A DNA stretch of 64,000 bases from an uncultured Prevotellaceae bacterium (GTDB lineage Bacteria > Bacteroidota > Bacteroidia > Bacteroidales > Muribaculaceae), in NCBI GenBank assembly GCA_900318065.1, contig ONIY01000024.1, positions 1 through 64,000 of the forward strand, in the 5' to 3' direction. A program made the translations under genes and the position numbers. Below the pieces are notes generated by a model that was not told the origin of the DNA, made no database searches, and worked only from the letters and a program-made list of their open reading frames with translations. Numbering within the stretch: the stretch's first letter is position 1; each line of letters begins with the position of its first letter. Below, in pieces: positions 36,249 through 46,740 of the stretch.

Positions 36249-36644
36249 ATGAAAAAATCGTTATTTCTAATCATTATTGCATTGCTGGTGGCTAGTGTGC
36301 CAGCGAGTGTCGACGCTAAGTCAAAGAAGAAGAAAGGTCGCCGCCGTGCTGCTACCGAGCAGGTGTGGACTCACATCTCGGGTACCTACAATTTCTCCAA
36401 TGGCGACATCTACATGATGGTCAACAACATGCCCGACGAGCGGTCAACAGTCACAGTGGGCAAGGCCGACTACAGCGAGTCGAACGAATACCAGGGCACC
36501 GTCGACGAGAAGACCGGCCTCATCACCGCCTATGACGAAGAGGGCAAGGTCGTTTTCATCGGCAAGATGTACCGCGGAGGCAACCAGCTGCGCGGAACTC
36601 TCAACGGCAAGAAAGTGGTGCTTGAAGGCTTGTGCGGACTTTAA
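36249..36644 (+). CDS. Small exported protein with basic linker, unknown function
   Basis: 131 residues: signal peptide (MKKSLFLIIIALLVASVPASVDA), a Lys/Arg-rich segment (SKKKKGRRR, about 25-34) and a small beta domain (GTYNFSNGDIYMMV ... VFIGKMYRGGNQLRGTLNGKK). No named family. A bidirectional terminator follows. The basic stretch after signal cleavage might bind nucleic acid or acidic polysaccharide, but that is speculation. Confidence 0.65.
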   Translation: MKKSLFLIIIALLVASVPASVDAKSKKKKGRRRAATEQVWTHISGTYNFSNGDIYMMVNNMPDERSTVTVGKADYSESNEYQGTVDEKTGLITAYDEEGKVVFIGKMYRGGNQLRGTLNGKKVVLEGLCGL

Positions 36645-36655
36645 CCCATGCCATT

Positions 36656-36699
36656 ACAAAGCGGGCTACACATTATATATATTGTGCAGCCCGCTTTGT
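36656..36699. terminator. Bidirectional intrinsic terminator between convergent genes
   Basis: Perfect 12-bp stem ACAAAGCGGGCT / AGCCCGCTTTGT with a 20-nt AT-rich loop, serving both the plus-strand gene ending at 36644 and the minus-strand gene ending at 36714. Confidence 0.85.
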
Positions 36700-36713
36700 T
36701 TGTATTGTAACAA

Positions 36714-37445
36714 CTATTCGCCTATCACGCCGAGCACTGGCGCATAGGGGTCTTGCGAGAGGCGCTCCACGTAGTCCCAGAAGAACTGGTTAATCATGTA
36801 AAACTCGTTCTGGTCCTGCATCATCTCGTAACGGTGCTTCATGTCGGGATACCGCTCGAGCAGGAACATCAGGTAGTTGCGGTCGACGAGGAACACTTCC
36901 TTGTTGTCGAGGTCGAGGACAAAATGAGGGACATCAACATAACCATAGTCACCCACATTAAACATTGACCCGCGTCCCACGCCAGCCGTCAAGCCCTCGA
37001 AGGTGTCAATCTCGTAAGGCAGATAGCTTATCTCGGTGACGAGGAACTGCACAAAGGCAATCTTCTCGTTGAAGTAAAGCGGCACATATTCCTCAAAGAT
37101 TTTGTTATAGGGGCCGTTGAGCGAGTCGCGCAGATAACGGCTGTTGATAAACCATACCGAGTCGCCCAGCGAGAGCGCGAGGCTCTGCTTTTGGATCATG
37201 TTTTTGAGCTGCTTGTTGCTTTTCTCGGTGGGCTTGAACTTGAACTTGAAGGGAGAGAAAATCTCCACATTGGGGTTGACGGCAACGGTGTCGGGGCCAT
37301 CAAAGAATATCGACTGCCAGGAGTTGTACACCCTCAGGGTGTCGGTGCCCTGGTCGTGATCGCGGTCGCTATAGAACTGCGCGCTCGAGGTGCCAGCAGT
37401 AACAGCCAGCAGCACCACGGCAAATATCTTCAACAATTTATACAT
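36714..37445 (-). CDS. Exported protein, unknown function (DUF6563-like?)
   Basis: 243 residues from ATG 37445 (MYKLLKIFAVVLLAVTAGTSSAQF), a clear signal peptide. The open frame upstream runs through the tRNA gene and is not coding. The mature protein is a mixed alpha/beta domain with many aromatics (SVWFINSRYLRDSLNGPYNK, FVLDLDNKEVFLVDRNYLMF). It may belong to a Bacteroidales-specific DUF, but I cannot assign it firmly. It is immediately downstream of tRNA-Arg. Confidence 0.65.
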   Translation of the reverse strand: MYKLLKIFAVVLLAVTAGTSSAQFYSDRDHDQGTDTLRVYNSWQSIFFDGPDTVAVNPNVEIFSPFKFKFKPTEKSNKQLKNMIQKQSLALSLGDSVWFINSRYLRDSLNGPYNKIFEEYVPLYFNEKIAFVQFLVTEISYLPYEIDTFEGLTAGVGRGSMFNVGDYGYVDVPHFVLDLDNKEVFLVDRNYLMFLLERYPDMKHRYEMMQDQNEFYMINQFFWDYVERLSQDPYAPVLGVIGE

Positions 37446-37552
37446 AAACTCTAATGTTTTTGGGGTTGTTTTGCAACTCGACAACGCGAATGGAAGGCAC
37501 AGCGTAAAAAAAAGAGAACCAACTGCCTGTGTGGCACTTGGCTCTCCTGTTG

Positions 37553-37626
37553 TGACTCCTGCAGGATTCAAACCTGCAACCTTCTGATCCGTAGTCAGAT
37601 GCTCTATTCAATTGAGCTAAGGAGCC
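37553..37626 (-). tRNA. tRNA-Arg (anticodon ACG)
   Basis: 74 nt on the minus strand. Acceptor GGCTCCT pairs with AGGAGTC (one G-U), discriminator A. The D-arm region contains AGCTCAATTGAATAGAGC, the anticodon stem TCTGA/TCAGA with loop CTACGGA (anticodon ACG), and the T-arm is TGCAG-GTTTGAATC-CTGCA. CCA is not encoded. ACG is the inosine-modified arginine anticodon and requires a TadA deaminase, which is encoded elsewhere. Confidence 0.95.
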
Positions 37627-37755
37627 ATCATTTTTTGTTTTGCGGTTGCAAAGTTAAGCACTTTTTTTGAATTGGCAATGCTTTTTGTGCACTTTTTTTA
37701 AAAAAAATTTCATCAAAATTGCGCAGCACTTCGCATTCCGCTATCTCTCTGCAAG

Positions 37756-37959
37756 TTAGATTAGCCAAGTGGCGATTGCCCAAACCGCAAAAATTGCCAG
37801 TGCAATCAATGTGGGGATGACAAGAGTCTTATAGTTTACTATATAATAGGTGGGCTTGGGAGCGTCGATCTTCTCGGGCTTTGCCTCGGCTACAGCAAGC
37901 TTGTGCTCGTCGATGGGCTCAACCTGCTCCTCTACTTCGTTAAACAAATTTGCTTTCAT
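37756..37959 (-). CDS. Small single-pass membrane protein
   Basis: 67 residues: a polar N-terminal part (EVEEQVEPIDEHKLAVAEAK) and one C-terminal membrane helix (LVIPTLIALAIFAVWAIATWLI). No family. TAATTTTG at 37991-37998 on the minus strand is a good promoter box, supporting real expression. It is divergent from cstA. Confidence 0.65.
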   Translation of the reverse strand: MKANLFNEVEEQVEPIDEHKLAVAEAKPEKIDAPKPTYYIVNYKTLVIPTLIALAIFAVWAIATWLI

Positions 37960-38084
37960 ATCTTTTCTTGGTTGTTTTACATTTGTGGCGCAAAATTAAA
38001 CAGAATTTTTCTATTTTCACAGCTTCACAGCAATTATTTTTCATTTTTACATAAATATAAATAGCGGGACAAAAAGTTTTTTAC

Positions 38085-38092
38085 TACTTTTG
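38085..38092 (+). promoter_or_regulatory. TAnnTTTG box for cstA
   Basis: TACTTTTG, 25 bp before the cstA ATG. The -33 region is less clear. Confidence 0.55.
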
Positions 38093-38117
38093 CACAGCAA
38101 ATAAAAACTATTACCTT

Positions 38118-39563
38118 ATGATATCATTCTTACTTAGCATCGCAGCCCTTGTTCTGGGCTACCTGATATATGGTCGCGTGATTGAGCGCATCTTTGGCCC
38201 CGACGGCCGCCAGACTCCAGCCATCGCCCACCCCGACGGTGTGGACTACATTGCCATGCCCACATGGAAGGTGTTTATGATTCAGTTCCTGAACATTGCC
38301 GGCACGGGACCCATCTTTGGCGCCATCATGGGCGCGTGGTTTGGCCCGGCGAGTTACCTGTGGATAGTGCTGGGATGCATCTTTGCCGGCTCGGTGCACG
38401 ACTACCTGAGCGGCATGATGTCGCTGCGGCACGACGGCGCGGGCCTGCCCGAGCTGGTGGGTAAGTACATGGGTGGCACCATGCGCATCATCATGCTGGT
38501 GTTCTCAATGATGTTGCTCTTAATGGTGGGAGCGGTGTTTGTCTATAGTCCAGCCTCTATTTTGGCTGGAATAGGTGGCAGCGAGATAATGTGGTTTATC
38601 GTGATTTTCATCTATTACATTATCGCCACCCTGATGCCCATCGACAAGATTATTGGCAAGATATATCCACTCTTTGCCATTGCCCTGATATTCATGGCAC
38701 TGGGACTGCTGGTGTGCCTGCTCATCAAGATGCCATCGATTCCTGAGATATGGAACATTGGCAACATGGACTCATGGATGAGTGCTCAAAGCCACAACGG
38801 CACCGACCTGTTGGGATTGAAGGAGTACCTCACCAAGAACACCCTCTTCCCTGCCATGTTCATCACCATTGCCTGCGGAGCCATCAGCGGCTTCCACGCC
38901 ACGCAGAGCCCACTCATGGCACGCTGCCTCAAGAGCGAGAAGCTGGGCAGGCCAGTGTTCTACGGCTCGATGATTACCGAGGGACTGGTAGCGCTGGTGT
39001 GGGCTGCCGTATCGTCGTGGTTCTTCTACAGCGGCGGCTGGCGCGAGGTGCTTCCTCAGGATGCCGTTAACGAGTTCCTCGCCCAGGTGGGCAACACCGA
39101 CGGCAAGTCGCTAATCCAGTACTTCAACGCGCCCGCTGTTGTCAAGCTAGTGTGCAGCAGTTGGCTGGGTGTGGCAGGTGGCATCCTCGCCATGCTGGGA
39201 GTGGTGGCAGCGCCCATCACCAGTGGCGACACTGCCTTGCGCAGCGCCAGGCTCATTATTGCCGACTTCCTGAAATTTGACCAAAAGCCCATTGCCAAGC
39301 GCCTGATGATTGCCGTCCCAATGTTTGCCGCCGTGCTGCTGCTCCTCATCTGGCAACTCACCAACCCCGACGGCTTCAACGTGCTGTGGCAATACTTTGG
39401 ATGGTCTAACCAGACGCTCTCGGTGTTCACCCTGTGGACCATCACCATCTACCTCTACAAGCGCAAGAAATGCTACTGGGTGACCCTCATCCCAGCCATC
39501 TTCATGACAGCAGTGAGCCTCACATTCATCGTGCAGCAAGTCATCTCACAAGCCATGAATTGA
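38118..39563 (+). CDS. cstA: Carbon starvation CstA-family transporter
   Basis: 481 residues with about 13 membrane helices. Conserved CstA segments include the N-terminal GRVIERIFGPD, a GTGPIFGAIMGAWFGP loop, GSVHDYLSGMMSLRHDGAG and FHATQSPLMARC. CstA/BtsT proteins take up peptides or pyruvate. The length matches the short Bacteroidota form (E. coli CstA is about 700 residues). No two-component partner (BtsSR-like) is adjacent. Confidence 0.9.
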   Translation: MISFLLSIAALVLGYLIYGRVIERIFGPDGRQTPAIAHPDGVDYIAMPTWKVFMIQFLNIAGTGPIFGAIMGAWFGPASYLWIVLGCIFAGSVHDYLSGMMSLRHDGAGLPELVGKYMGGTMRIIMLVFSMMLLLMVGAVFVYSPASILAGIGGSEIMWFIVIFIYYIIATLMPIDKIIGKIYPLFAIALIFMALGLLVCLLIKMPSIPEIWNIGNMDSWMSAQSHNGTDLLGLKEYLTKNTLFPAMFITIACGAISGFHATQSPLMARCLKSEKLGRPVFYGSMITEGLVALVWAAVSSWFFYSGGWREVLPQDAVNEFLAQVGNTDGKSLIQYFNAPAVVKLVCSSWLGVAGGILAMLGVVAAPITSGDTALRSARLIIADFLKFDQKPIAKRLMIAVPMFAAVLLLLIWQLTNPDGFNVLWQYFGWSNQTLSVFTLWTITIYLYKRKKCYWVTLIPAIFMTAVSLTFIVQQVISQAMN

Positions 39564-39643
39564 TAGATTTCACGCTGCCCGTCGAGCATTGCACCGCATC
39601 AGCGGTGTTCAGCGGTGCGGTAAAAAATTATTATGCCCTAATA

Positions 39644-39675
39644 TTTGGTGCTGCCACAAAAAATCACTACCTTTG
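39644..39675 (+). promoter_or_regulatory. Promoter of the cobalamin-riboswitch leader
   Basis: TTTG (39644-39647), a 20-bp spacer, TACCTTTG (39668-39675). Transcription would begin a few bases on, just at the 5' edge of the riboswitch. Confidence 0.75.
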
Positions 39676-39683
39676 CACCGTGA

Positions 39684-39890
39684 TAATGTGGTGGCCAGCA
39701 TGAGCACCCGCTCCACTGCTGGCTGAAAAGGGAACACAGGTGAGAATCCTGGGCAGAACCCGCTGCTGTATTTTCCCTCACTATTGTCGCTTGCCGATTT
39801 TTCCTGAAATTTCGGTCACTGCAAGCCCAGTCTTGCGGGAAGGCCTCAAGGCAAGCGATGGGAATGAGCCAGAAGACCTGCCTCGTTATC
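39684..39890 (+). promoter_or_regulatory. Cobalamin (adenosyl/methylcobalamin) riboswitch
   Basis: Conserved elements in order: AAAAGGGAACACAGGTGAGA (about 39727-39746), ATCCTGGGCAG.ACCCGCTGCTGT (39747-39770) and the B12 box GAGCCAGAAGACCTGCC (39866-39882), with P1/P2-type pairings outside. Spacing and order match the class. A downstream GGCAGG (39922-39927) could pair with the CCTGCC of the box. A terminator-like hairpin follows at 40035-40068. By rule, cobalamin binding should reduce expression of the gene at 40095. Confidence 0.93.
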
Positions 39891-40034
39891 GTTAAAAAAA
39901 TTCATGCTCTCGTGGAATTAGGGCAGGAACACATCGCAGGTTTTCGTGCTATTGCATCAACTTGGCAGCTATAGCTATTGTTGCATACCATTGTAATGGT
40001 AGCACACATTATTATTTTAGGCTTCATTGTGTTT

Positions 40035-40075
40035 CGTTGTTTCACCCCGGGAGTTGAGTGAAATAACGATTTTTA
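40035..40075 (+). terminator. Terminator hairpin, likely riboswitch expression platform
   Basis: CGTTGTTTCAC (40035-40045) pairs with GTGAAATAACG (40058-40068), 11 bp with one G-U, followed by ATTTTTATT. It lies after the riboswitch and 20-27 bases before the ATG, the right place for ligand-controlled termination or for masking the ribosome-binding region. Confidence 0.65.
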
Positions 40076-40094
40076 TTAACATAATTTATTAACA

Positions 40095-43000
40095 ATGAAG
40101 CAACTAAGTTTACTTACCAAGACCTTTGTGCTGATGATTGCCATTGCGGCAATGGCACTGCCCGCACGTGCCGACCGCACAGTCAATCAGCTGCAATTTG
40201 GCAAGCAGACCATCGAGGTTGCTGCCGATGAGGTGATAACCTTCTACGACATGAATGGTTATCAAGGCATCTCATCGTCGAGCAGCAACAACTCGCAGTC
40301 GCTCACCGTGTTCAAGCCCGCCGAGGGAAAAGCTATACAGCTCATTCGCCTATGCCAGCAGCACAAGTGATGTCACAGCTTCTTCCACCTTGCCCAGCGG
40401 CAATGTGCTTGAGAAGCTTGACGGAACCTACGAAAATCTAACCTACACCGCAACCGATGCCTCGGGCATCATCGCGGTGGGTTACCTCTACCGCTATGCC
40501 AAGGCCATCGAAGGCTGGAAGGCTACAGTGAAGTGTATCACCCTCGAAGACATGACCGTGACAGGCGCTTCGAGCAACTACGATGACGTGGTAGCCTCTA
40601 CCACTGCAACCGAGGCTATCAATTTCGCCACTGCTGTGGTCACCGCTTGTGAATGGCATTACCTTCAAGGCAACCACCAATGAGGATGCCATCGACCCAT
40701 TGCAAATGCGTCTATATGCAGGTTCGCAACCATCGTTCAAGGGCGCTACACCCCTGGATGCCACCGTTGCCGCCAACGGCGACGGCTACACCTTCACCCT
40801 GAACCAGCCACTGAGCGAGGGCACCAACGAGTTCTCGATTGCTGGCGAGTTCCTGAGCGAAGTCGCTCCAGGCGCCAAGGCCGCTATTGCCATCACCCAG
40901 ATTGCCACCGCTGGCATGCCCAGTGGCGTGACCCCATTCACCGCCGGCACTCCCGTGGAGGTGGCAAAACCTGCTATCGTGAATATCTCCACCACTCCAC
41001 AAATGATCACCGTGGGCGACGTGCCCTACAACTTCTATGACGACGGTGGCAAGGATGGCAACATCACCCAGGGCTTTGAGGGACAAATCACCTTTGTCCC
41101 CGCCACCGAGGGCAACGCCATCAAGATCGACTTCTCGAAACTCGACCTGTTCAACACCTCGACCGTTGGCCACAACGACGTGTTCAAGTTCTACAACGGC
41201 CGCGAGGTAAATGAGGACAACCTCATCACTACCCTGCTTGATGAGCCTGAGATAGTGAAATCGACTGCCGACGATGGCTCGATGACCGTCTACCTCAAGA
41301 GCACTGCCGGATATCCCAAGAGCGGATGGGAGGCACTGGTGAGCCAGTTCCTGCCAGGCGACATGACCCTTAGCGGCGTTGCTGGCGAGGCAGCGTCGAC
41401 CACCACCGCCTCGGCTGGCGACACCGACGTGCAGATGCTCGTCATCGACGTTCAGACCGACAACACCGCCAACCCCTTGAGTCTCAAGGGCATTAACCTC
41501 ACAACTGCCGATGCCAAGAACATCGCCAAGGCCCGTGCCTACTATCTTGGCAAGAAGAACACCTTCGCCACCACCAATCCATTTGGCGAAGTGGAGGTCT
41601 CCGGCACAAGCATCGCCATCACCGGCGAGAAGGAACTTATTGAGGGGCACAACTATGTGGCTGTAGTTCTCGACATCAACAACGAGGCACAGAACGACGA
41701 GCAGGTCAACCTCTCGCTCGACAATGTGCTCGTGGGCGAGGCCACCCAGGCACCTGCAGCAGCAGTGAGCAACACTATTACTATTAATAATGTGTGCCAC
41801 GCCACTCAGGGCTCTCACAGCCACATCATCAGCGGTCCCTGGACCTTCACCGACACCAAGGGCTACAATGGCAAGTATGAGACTGCCGACGCCGACTACA
41901 TCGTCACCTTCACTCCTGCCGAGGCAGGCACCAAGGCACAAATTAACTTCTCGGCATTCGACGTTTACTACTCCAACTCAAGCTATGGCACCAAGGCTGT
42001 GTTTGAGATTTACAGCGGCACCGAGGTAAACAGCGCCAACCTGCTGTGGAGCCTGCAGGATGCCAGCCAGAGTTCTACCGGTCCTGGACAAATTCTGCGT
42101 TCGCAGAGCGCCGACGGCTCACTCACCATTCGCTTCAACCCCAAGACCACTAGCAGCTACTATGCTGGCACCGGTTGGACCGCTACAGTGCAGCCATTCC
42201 AGAACCACGACATGACGGTTAAGAATGTAACCGTTAACCAAACCAGCACTGCCGAACTCGCTCCCGGTGCAACTGGCGCTCAGCTCATCGACTTCAACGT
42301 CGAGACCGAAGGCACCCTCACCACCAAGAGCATCAGCAAGATAAACCTTGACCTCAAGGGCAGCGAGAATGCCTTGACCAAGGTGAGCGTGCTCTACAAC
42401 AGCGAGAACGACTTTGCCAGCGCAGTAGCATTTGGCAGCGTGGAGAATCCCACACAAAGCGCGATTGAGATTACTGGCGAACAGGCTCTCGCCGAGGCAG
42501 CCAACTACTTCTGGGTAACCGTCGACGTGAAGACCGACGCCGAGGCCGAGGCTCAAGTCGACGCCAAGCTCATCTCTATCACCGATGCCGCTGGCGAGGT
42601 TACCACCGTTGAAAACGGTGACCCCGAGGGCGAGCGCGTGGTGAAGTACATCTACCTGCTTGAACCTGGCGACAACGTGGTTGTTGTCACCAATCCTCTC
42701 ATGTTCTACGACGACGGCGGTGCCGACGGCAAGGTCTCTAAGGGCCTCAAGGGCAACGTGGTCTTCGTGCCTGGACGTGAGAACTGCTCTATCGAAATCG
42801 ACACTAAGGACACCTTCTCGATTGGCTCGGGCAAGATGATGGTCTACAGTGGCAGCGAAGCTCTCCAAGAGAACATCTTGGGCAAGACCACTGGCTACAG
42901 CACAACTACCGGTCCTGCCAATCTCGTGAGCAAAGCCGAAGACGGCAAGATGCTCATCACCTACGAGGGCAACAGCACAGCTACCACCCTCGACGGATGG

Positions 43001-46000
43001 GCTATCGAGGTGAAACTTCACGAGAAGACTCCATATGCCATCGAGACTGTGGAGGCAACTCCCGAGAACGACAACGTGAACCGCAGCATGACCGACGCGC
43101 TAATGCAGCAACTCAAGGTCAACGTGAGCGGCGACAAGGAGCCCATCACCATCAACAGCGTGAAGTTCACCACTGCTGGCACTACCAACATGGGCGACAT
43201 CGCAGCTGCCAGCCTATATTTCACAAGCCACACCGCCAACTTCGACAACACCAATAAAGTGGCATCACTCACCACCGTTGCCGAGGGCGAGAACGTGATA
43301 ACACTTGACACACCTCTCGAGATTGCCGACAATGGCGACTACTACCTGTGGCTCACCTATGACGTGACTGCCGACGCTGCCACTGGCAACAAGCTTGCAG
43401 CACAGGCACTCACCCTCACTCAGGGCGAGAACACCATCCAGGTTACCGGCGACGCTGCCGAGCGTGAGGTGGTAGCTGGTATCAAGGGCACCTATATCAT
43501 TGGCTCAAGCGATGAGGCCGACTTCCCAACCTTTGCCGCCGCTACCGCTGCCATGGCAAATGGCGTGGAAGGCGCTGTGCGCTTTGAGGTGGAAGACGGC
43601 ACCTATGCCGAGTGTGTAAACATCAGCAAGGTGCGCGGCACCAGCGAGCAGAACACCGTTACCTTCGTGAGCAAGAGTGGCGACCGCAGCAAGGTGATTA
43701 TCACTGGCGGCACCTACAGCACTCCCCCCTATGGCGAGATGAAGAAGGGCATGGTATTCGTTGAGACAACACCATGGGTAACCTTCGAGAGCATGAGCTT
43801 CGTGCCTCAGAGCCAGTCTTACCCCTATGCCGTGCACATCTACAACCAGAGCCGCCACTTCACCCTCAAGGACTCTTACCTCAAGGCCGAGCTCGTGACC
43901 AGCGGCTACAGCGGCATGAACTTGTTCAAGAGCGAGAACGTGGGCACTCTGGAAGACACTGGTGGCATGAACAATGACTACCTCACCATCGACGGCAACG
44001 AATTCTATGGTGGCTACATCGCAATAGGTGCTACTGGCCCTGGTCCAGTGGCTGTGCCCGACGCGCTCAACTATGTGATCACCGGCAACACCATTTCGGA
44101 GGCCCGCAGCAAGGGTATCTATATCACCGACGTGGAGAACGCTCTCATTGAGAACAACACCATCAAGCAGAGCACCTCTACTACCAGTAACTACAACTCG
44201 ATTGACATCTACCGCAACACCGGCAACCTGGTGGTGCGCAACAACGTGATAACCCACACTCACGACTATTACTCGCAAGGCATCTACATGCGTCAGGGCA
44301 ATGAGGGCCGCAGCGAGAATGAGCCAATGCTCGTTTACAACAACAGCATCGTTATCGCCAACGCAGCGAGCGGTAGTGTGGCAGGCATCCAAGTGACTGC
44401 CGACTCTAAGAACATCGCGTTCTACAACAACACCGTGCGCGTGAGCGGTAGCAACGCCTACGTTTACTACACCGCTGGTAGTGGCAACCGCTACACTGGT
44501 ATCAAGATGCAGAACAACCTGCTGCAGAACTTCACCACAAGCGGCAAACTTGCCTACATCAACAGTGCCGACGATGCCAAGGCGTTGATCATGAACAACA
44601 ACGCCCTGTATGCTGCCTCGGGCACTCTCTTTGAGAACCATGCAGCAACTATCGACGACCTCAACGCACTCGACAACAAGCAAGACAACTTTGTTGAGCA
44701 GGCCGAGTTCTTGAGCGACATCGACAACCACCTGCTCAGCGCTGGCAACCTCAACGCTGGTGTTCCCGTCGACTTCATCACCACCGATGCCGAGGGCAAC
44801 GAGCGCAATGCACAGGCTCCTACCATTGGCGCCTATGAGTTTGCCGAGGTGGTAGTCGAGAAGCCCGAGATTGCCGAGGGCTACCCCACTGTTACCGACA
44901 TCACCGAGACCACTGCTACCGTTAAGAGCAAGTGGACCGTGGGTGGCAAGCTATATTGCAAGGTTGAGGAAGTTACCGAGCCCGAGGGCAAAGCACCTAA
45001 GGCCGTAACTGCCAGCGACCTGCTCGAGACCGAGGGCGTCGACATCACTGCCGACACCGAGGTGAACACAGCACTCACCGACCTCACTCCCGCCACTACC
45101 TATAAGGCCTACCTCATGGTAGTGAGCCCACTCGACGAGCAGAGCGACGTGGTCGAGACCCAGGAGTTCACCACCCTGCGCCACATCGAGCCTCTCACCG
45201 CTACCATCGACAAGGTTGCCGCCACTATCAATGCCGGCGAGACTGCTACCATCACACCTGTTGTGGCTGGTGGCGACGAGCCTTACACCTACACTTGGAC
45301 CGACCAGATGAACGAGGTAGTGGGCAACGAGGCAACTCTGAGCGCATCACCTGAGTATTCTTGGGGTTATCGCCTCACCGTGACAAGTGCCGACGGCCAG
45401 ACCGTCACTGCCAAGACTGGCGTGCGCGTGCTGGGCGATGCCGTCACTGCATCGATGGACGACAACTACCTTGACGACGAGAGCCACTGGGCTTATGACC
45501 CAACTACCGCAACCTCGGTTGAAGACGGCTTCTACAGCGGCTCTTACTACTTCAACAGCGGCGCTTATCCAAGCTGGAACTACTGGTATGGCTACTCGCT
45601 CAGCAACGAGACTGCCACCAGCTATGCTACCCTCAACGACCAGTGGCACAGCGCCGTGGGCGAGGGTCACAACGGCTCAAGCAACTACTGCATCTCATTC
45701 CCCGAGGGACAGTTCATCGAGATCACCAACAGTGCCGATGGCGACGTGCTCAAGGGTGCCTACGTGAGCAACGCAGCCTATGCCTACAATGGCATGGCAC
45801 ATGGCGACGGCTTTGCCACCGCATTCTCGCAGGGTTCTTGGTTCAAGCTCACAGCAGTGGGATTTGACGCCGAGGGCGAGGAGACTGCTCGCACCGACTT
45901 CTATCTCGCCGACTACCGCAGCGAGAAAGCACTCGACCACTACATCCTCGACACATGGCAGTGGATGGACCTGCGTCCTCTGGGCAAGGTTGCCAAGGTA

Positions 46001-46567
46001 CGCTTCCTCATCGACGGCAGCGACAAGGGGCAGTATGGCCTCAACACCGCAGCCTATTTTGCTCTCGACGACTTCAACTGCGAGCGCGACATCATTGCCG
46101 AGGAGATTCGCATCTTCAAGATTGGCAATTGGGCACTCAACCTGAAGGAAATCTTCACCGACCTCGAGGAGGACGGCTCTACAATCACCTATTCGCTCGA
46201 AGACCTGGGTGAGGCAGCTCCTATTGCTGGTGCTCCCGTCATGCACGACATTGAGAGCGAGGGCATCGACATCAATATCGACGCCGACGGCATGCTCAAC
46301 GTTAACGGAAAGGTTGACGACAGCAGCCGAGCAGTGATTGTGGGCGCTACACAAAGGGGCAAGACTCAGTATGCCAAGCTGTTGATTTACATCGACAACG
46401 CCACTGGCATCGAAGGCATTATCGTGGAGAACGGTAAGCAGGTAGAGTCGCGCCAGTATGTGAACGTTGCAGGACAGGTGAGCGACCGTCCTTTCAAGGG
46501 CGTGAACATCATCATGACCCGCTACACCGACGGCACTACAACCTCGGTGAAGACCATCATCAAGTGA
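40095..46567 (+). pseudogene. Giant riboswitch-controlled T9SS cargo with DUF4465 domain, two frame changes near the 5' end
   Basis: About 2,150 codons. Signal peptide MKQLSLLTKTFVLMIAIAAM (cleaved near PARA). Then three or four CUB-like jelly-roll domains (YNFYDDGGKDGNITQGFEG; LMFYDDGGADGKVSKG) alternating with beta-sandwich modules to about 43480; a right-handed beta-helix (43490-44850; NNTIKQSTSTTSNYN, NNVITHTHDYYSQG); Fn3-like (44880-45180) and PKD-like (45190-45440) domains; DUF4465 (45450-46100; SWNYWYGYSLSN, DFNCERD); and a type A T9SS sorting domain (RPFKGVNIIMTRYTDGT). Frame moves +1 at about 40335-40345 and +1 again at about 40645-40650; the rest is one open frame of 1,972 codons. 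With both changes corrected it is a full-length protein. The B12 riboswitch and DUF4465 suggest cobalamin capture. Confidence 0.82.
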
Positions 46568-46664
46568 TGAGACACTACCGGATGTGGGCACCAGCCTAAA
46601 GTGTCCACATCCACAATTAATTCTGAACAATTCAGATTGCAATTATTTATATAGTAACACAAGA

Positions 46665-46693
46665 AGCCACCTCGACGCGATGCCGAGGTGGCT
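46665..46693 (+). terminator. Intrinsic terminator after the DUF4465 giant
   Basis: Perfect 10-bp stem AGCCACCTCG / CGAGGTGGCT, then TTTGCTTTCTTTTTC. Confidence 0.85.
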
Positions 46694-46740
46694 TTGCTTT
46701 CTTTTTCGCCACTGGTGGTGCTACCCTGCTATTGAAGGTG

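Noticed and set aside
37390-37626. Open frame over the tRNA region (plus strand, ending in TPAGFKPATF)
   Set aside because: It is the antisense translation of tRNA-Arg; the tRNA fold is unambiguous.
43505-44731. Minus-strand open frame of 408 codons inside the giant cargo gene
   Set aside because: Antisense shadow of a codon-biased repeat protein; no signal peptide, domain or promoter.
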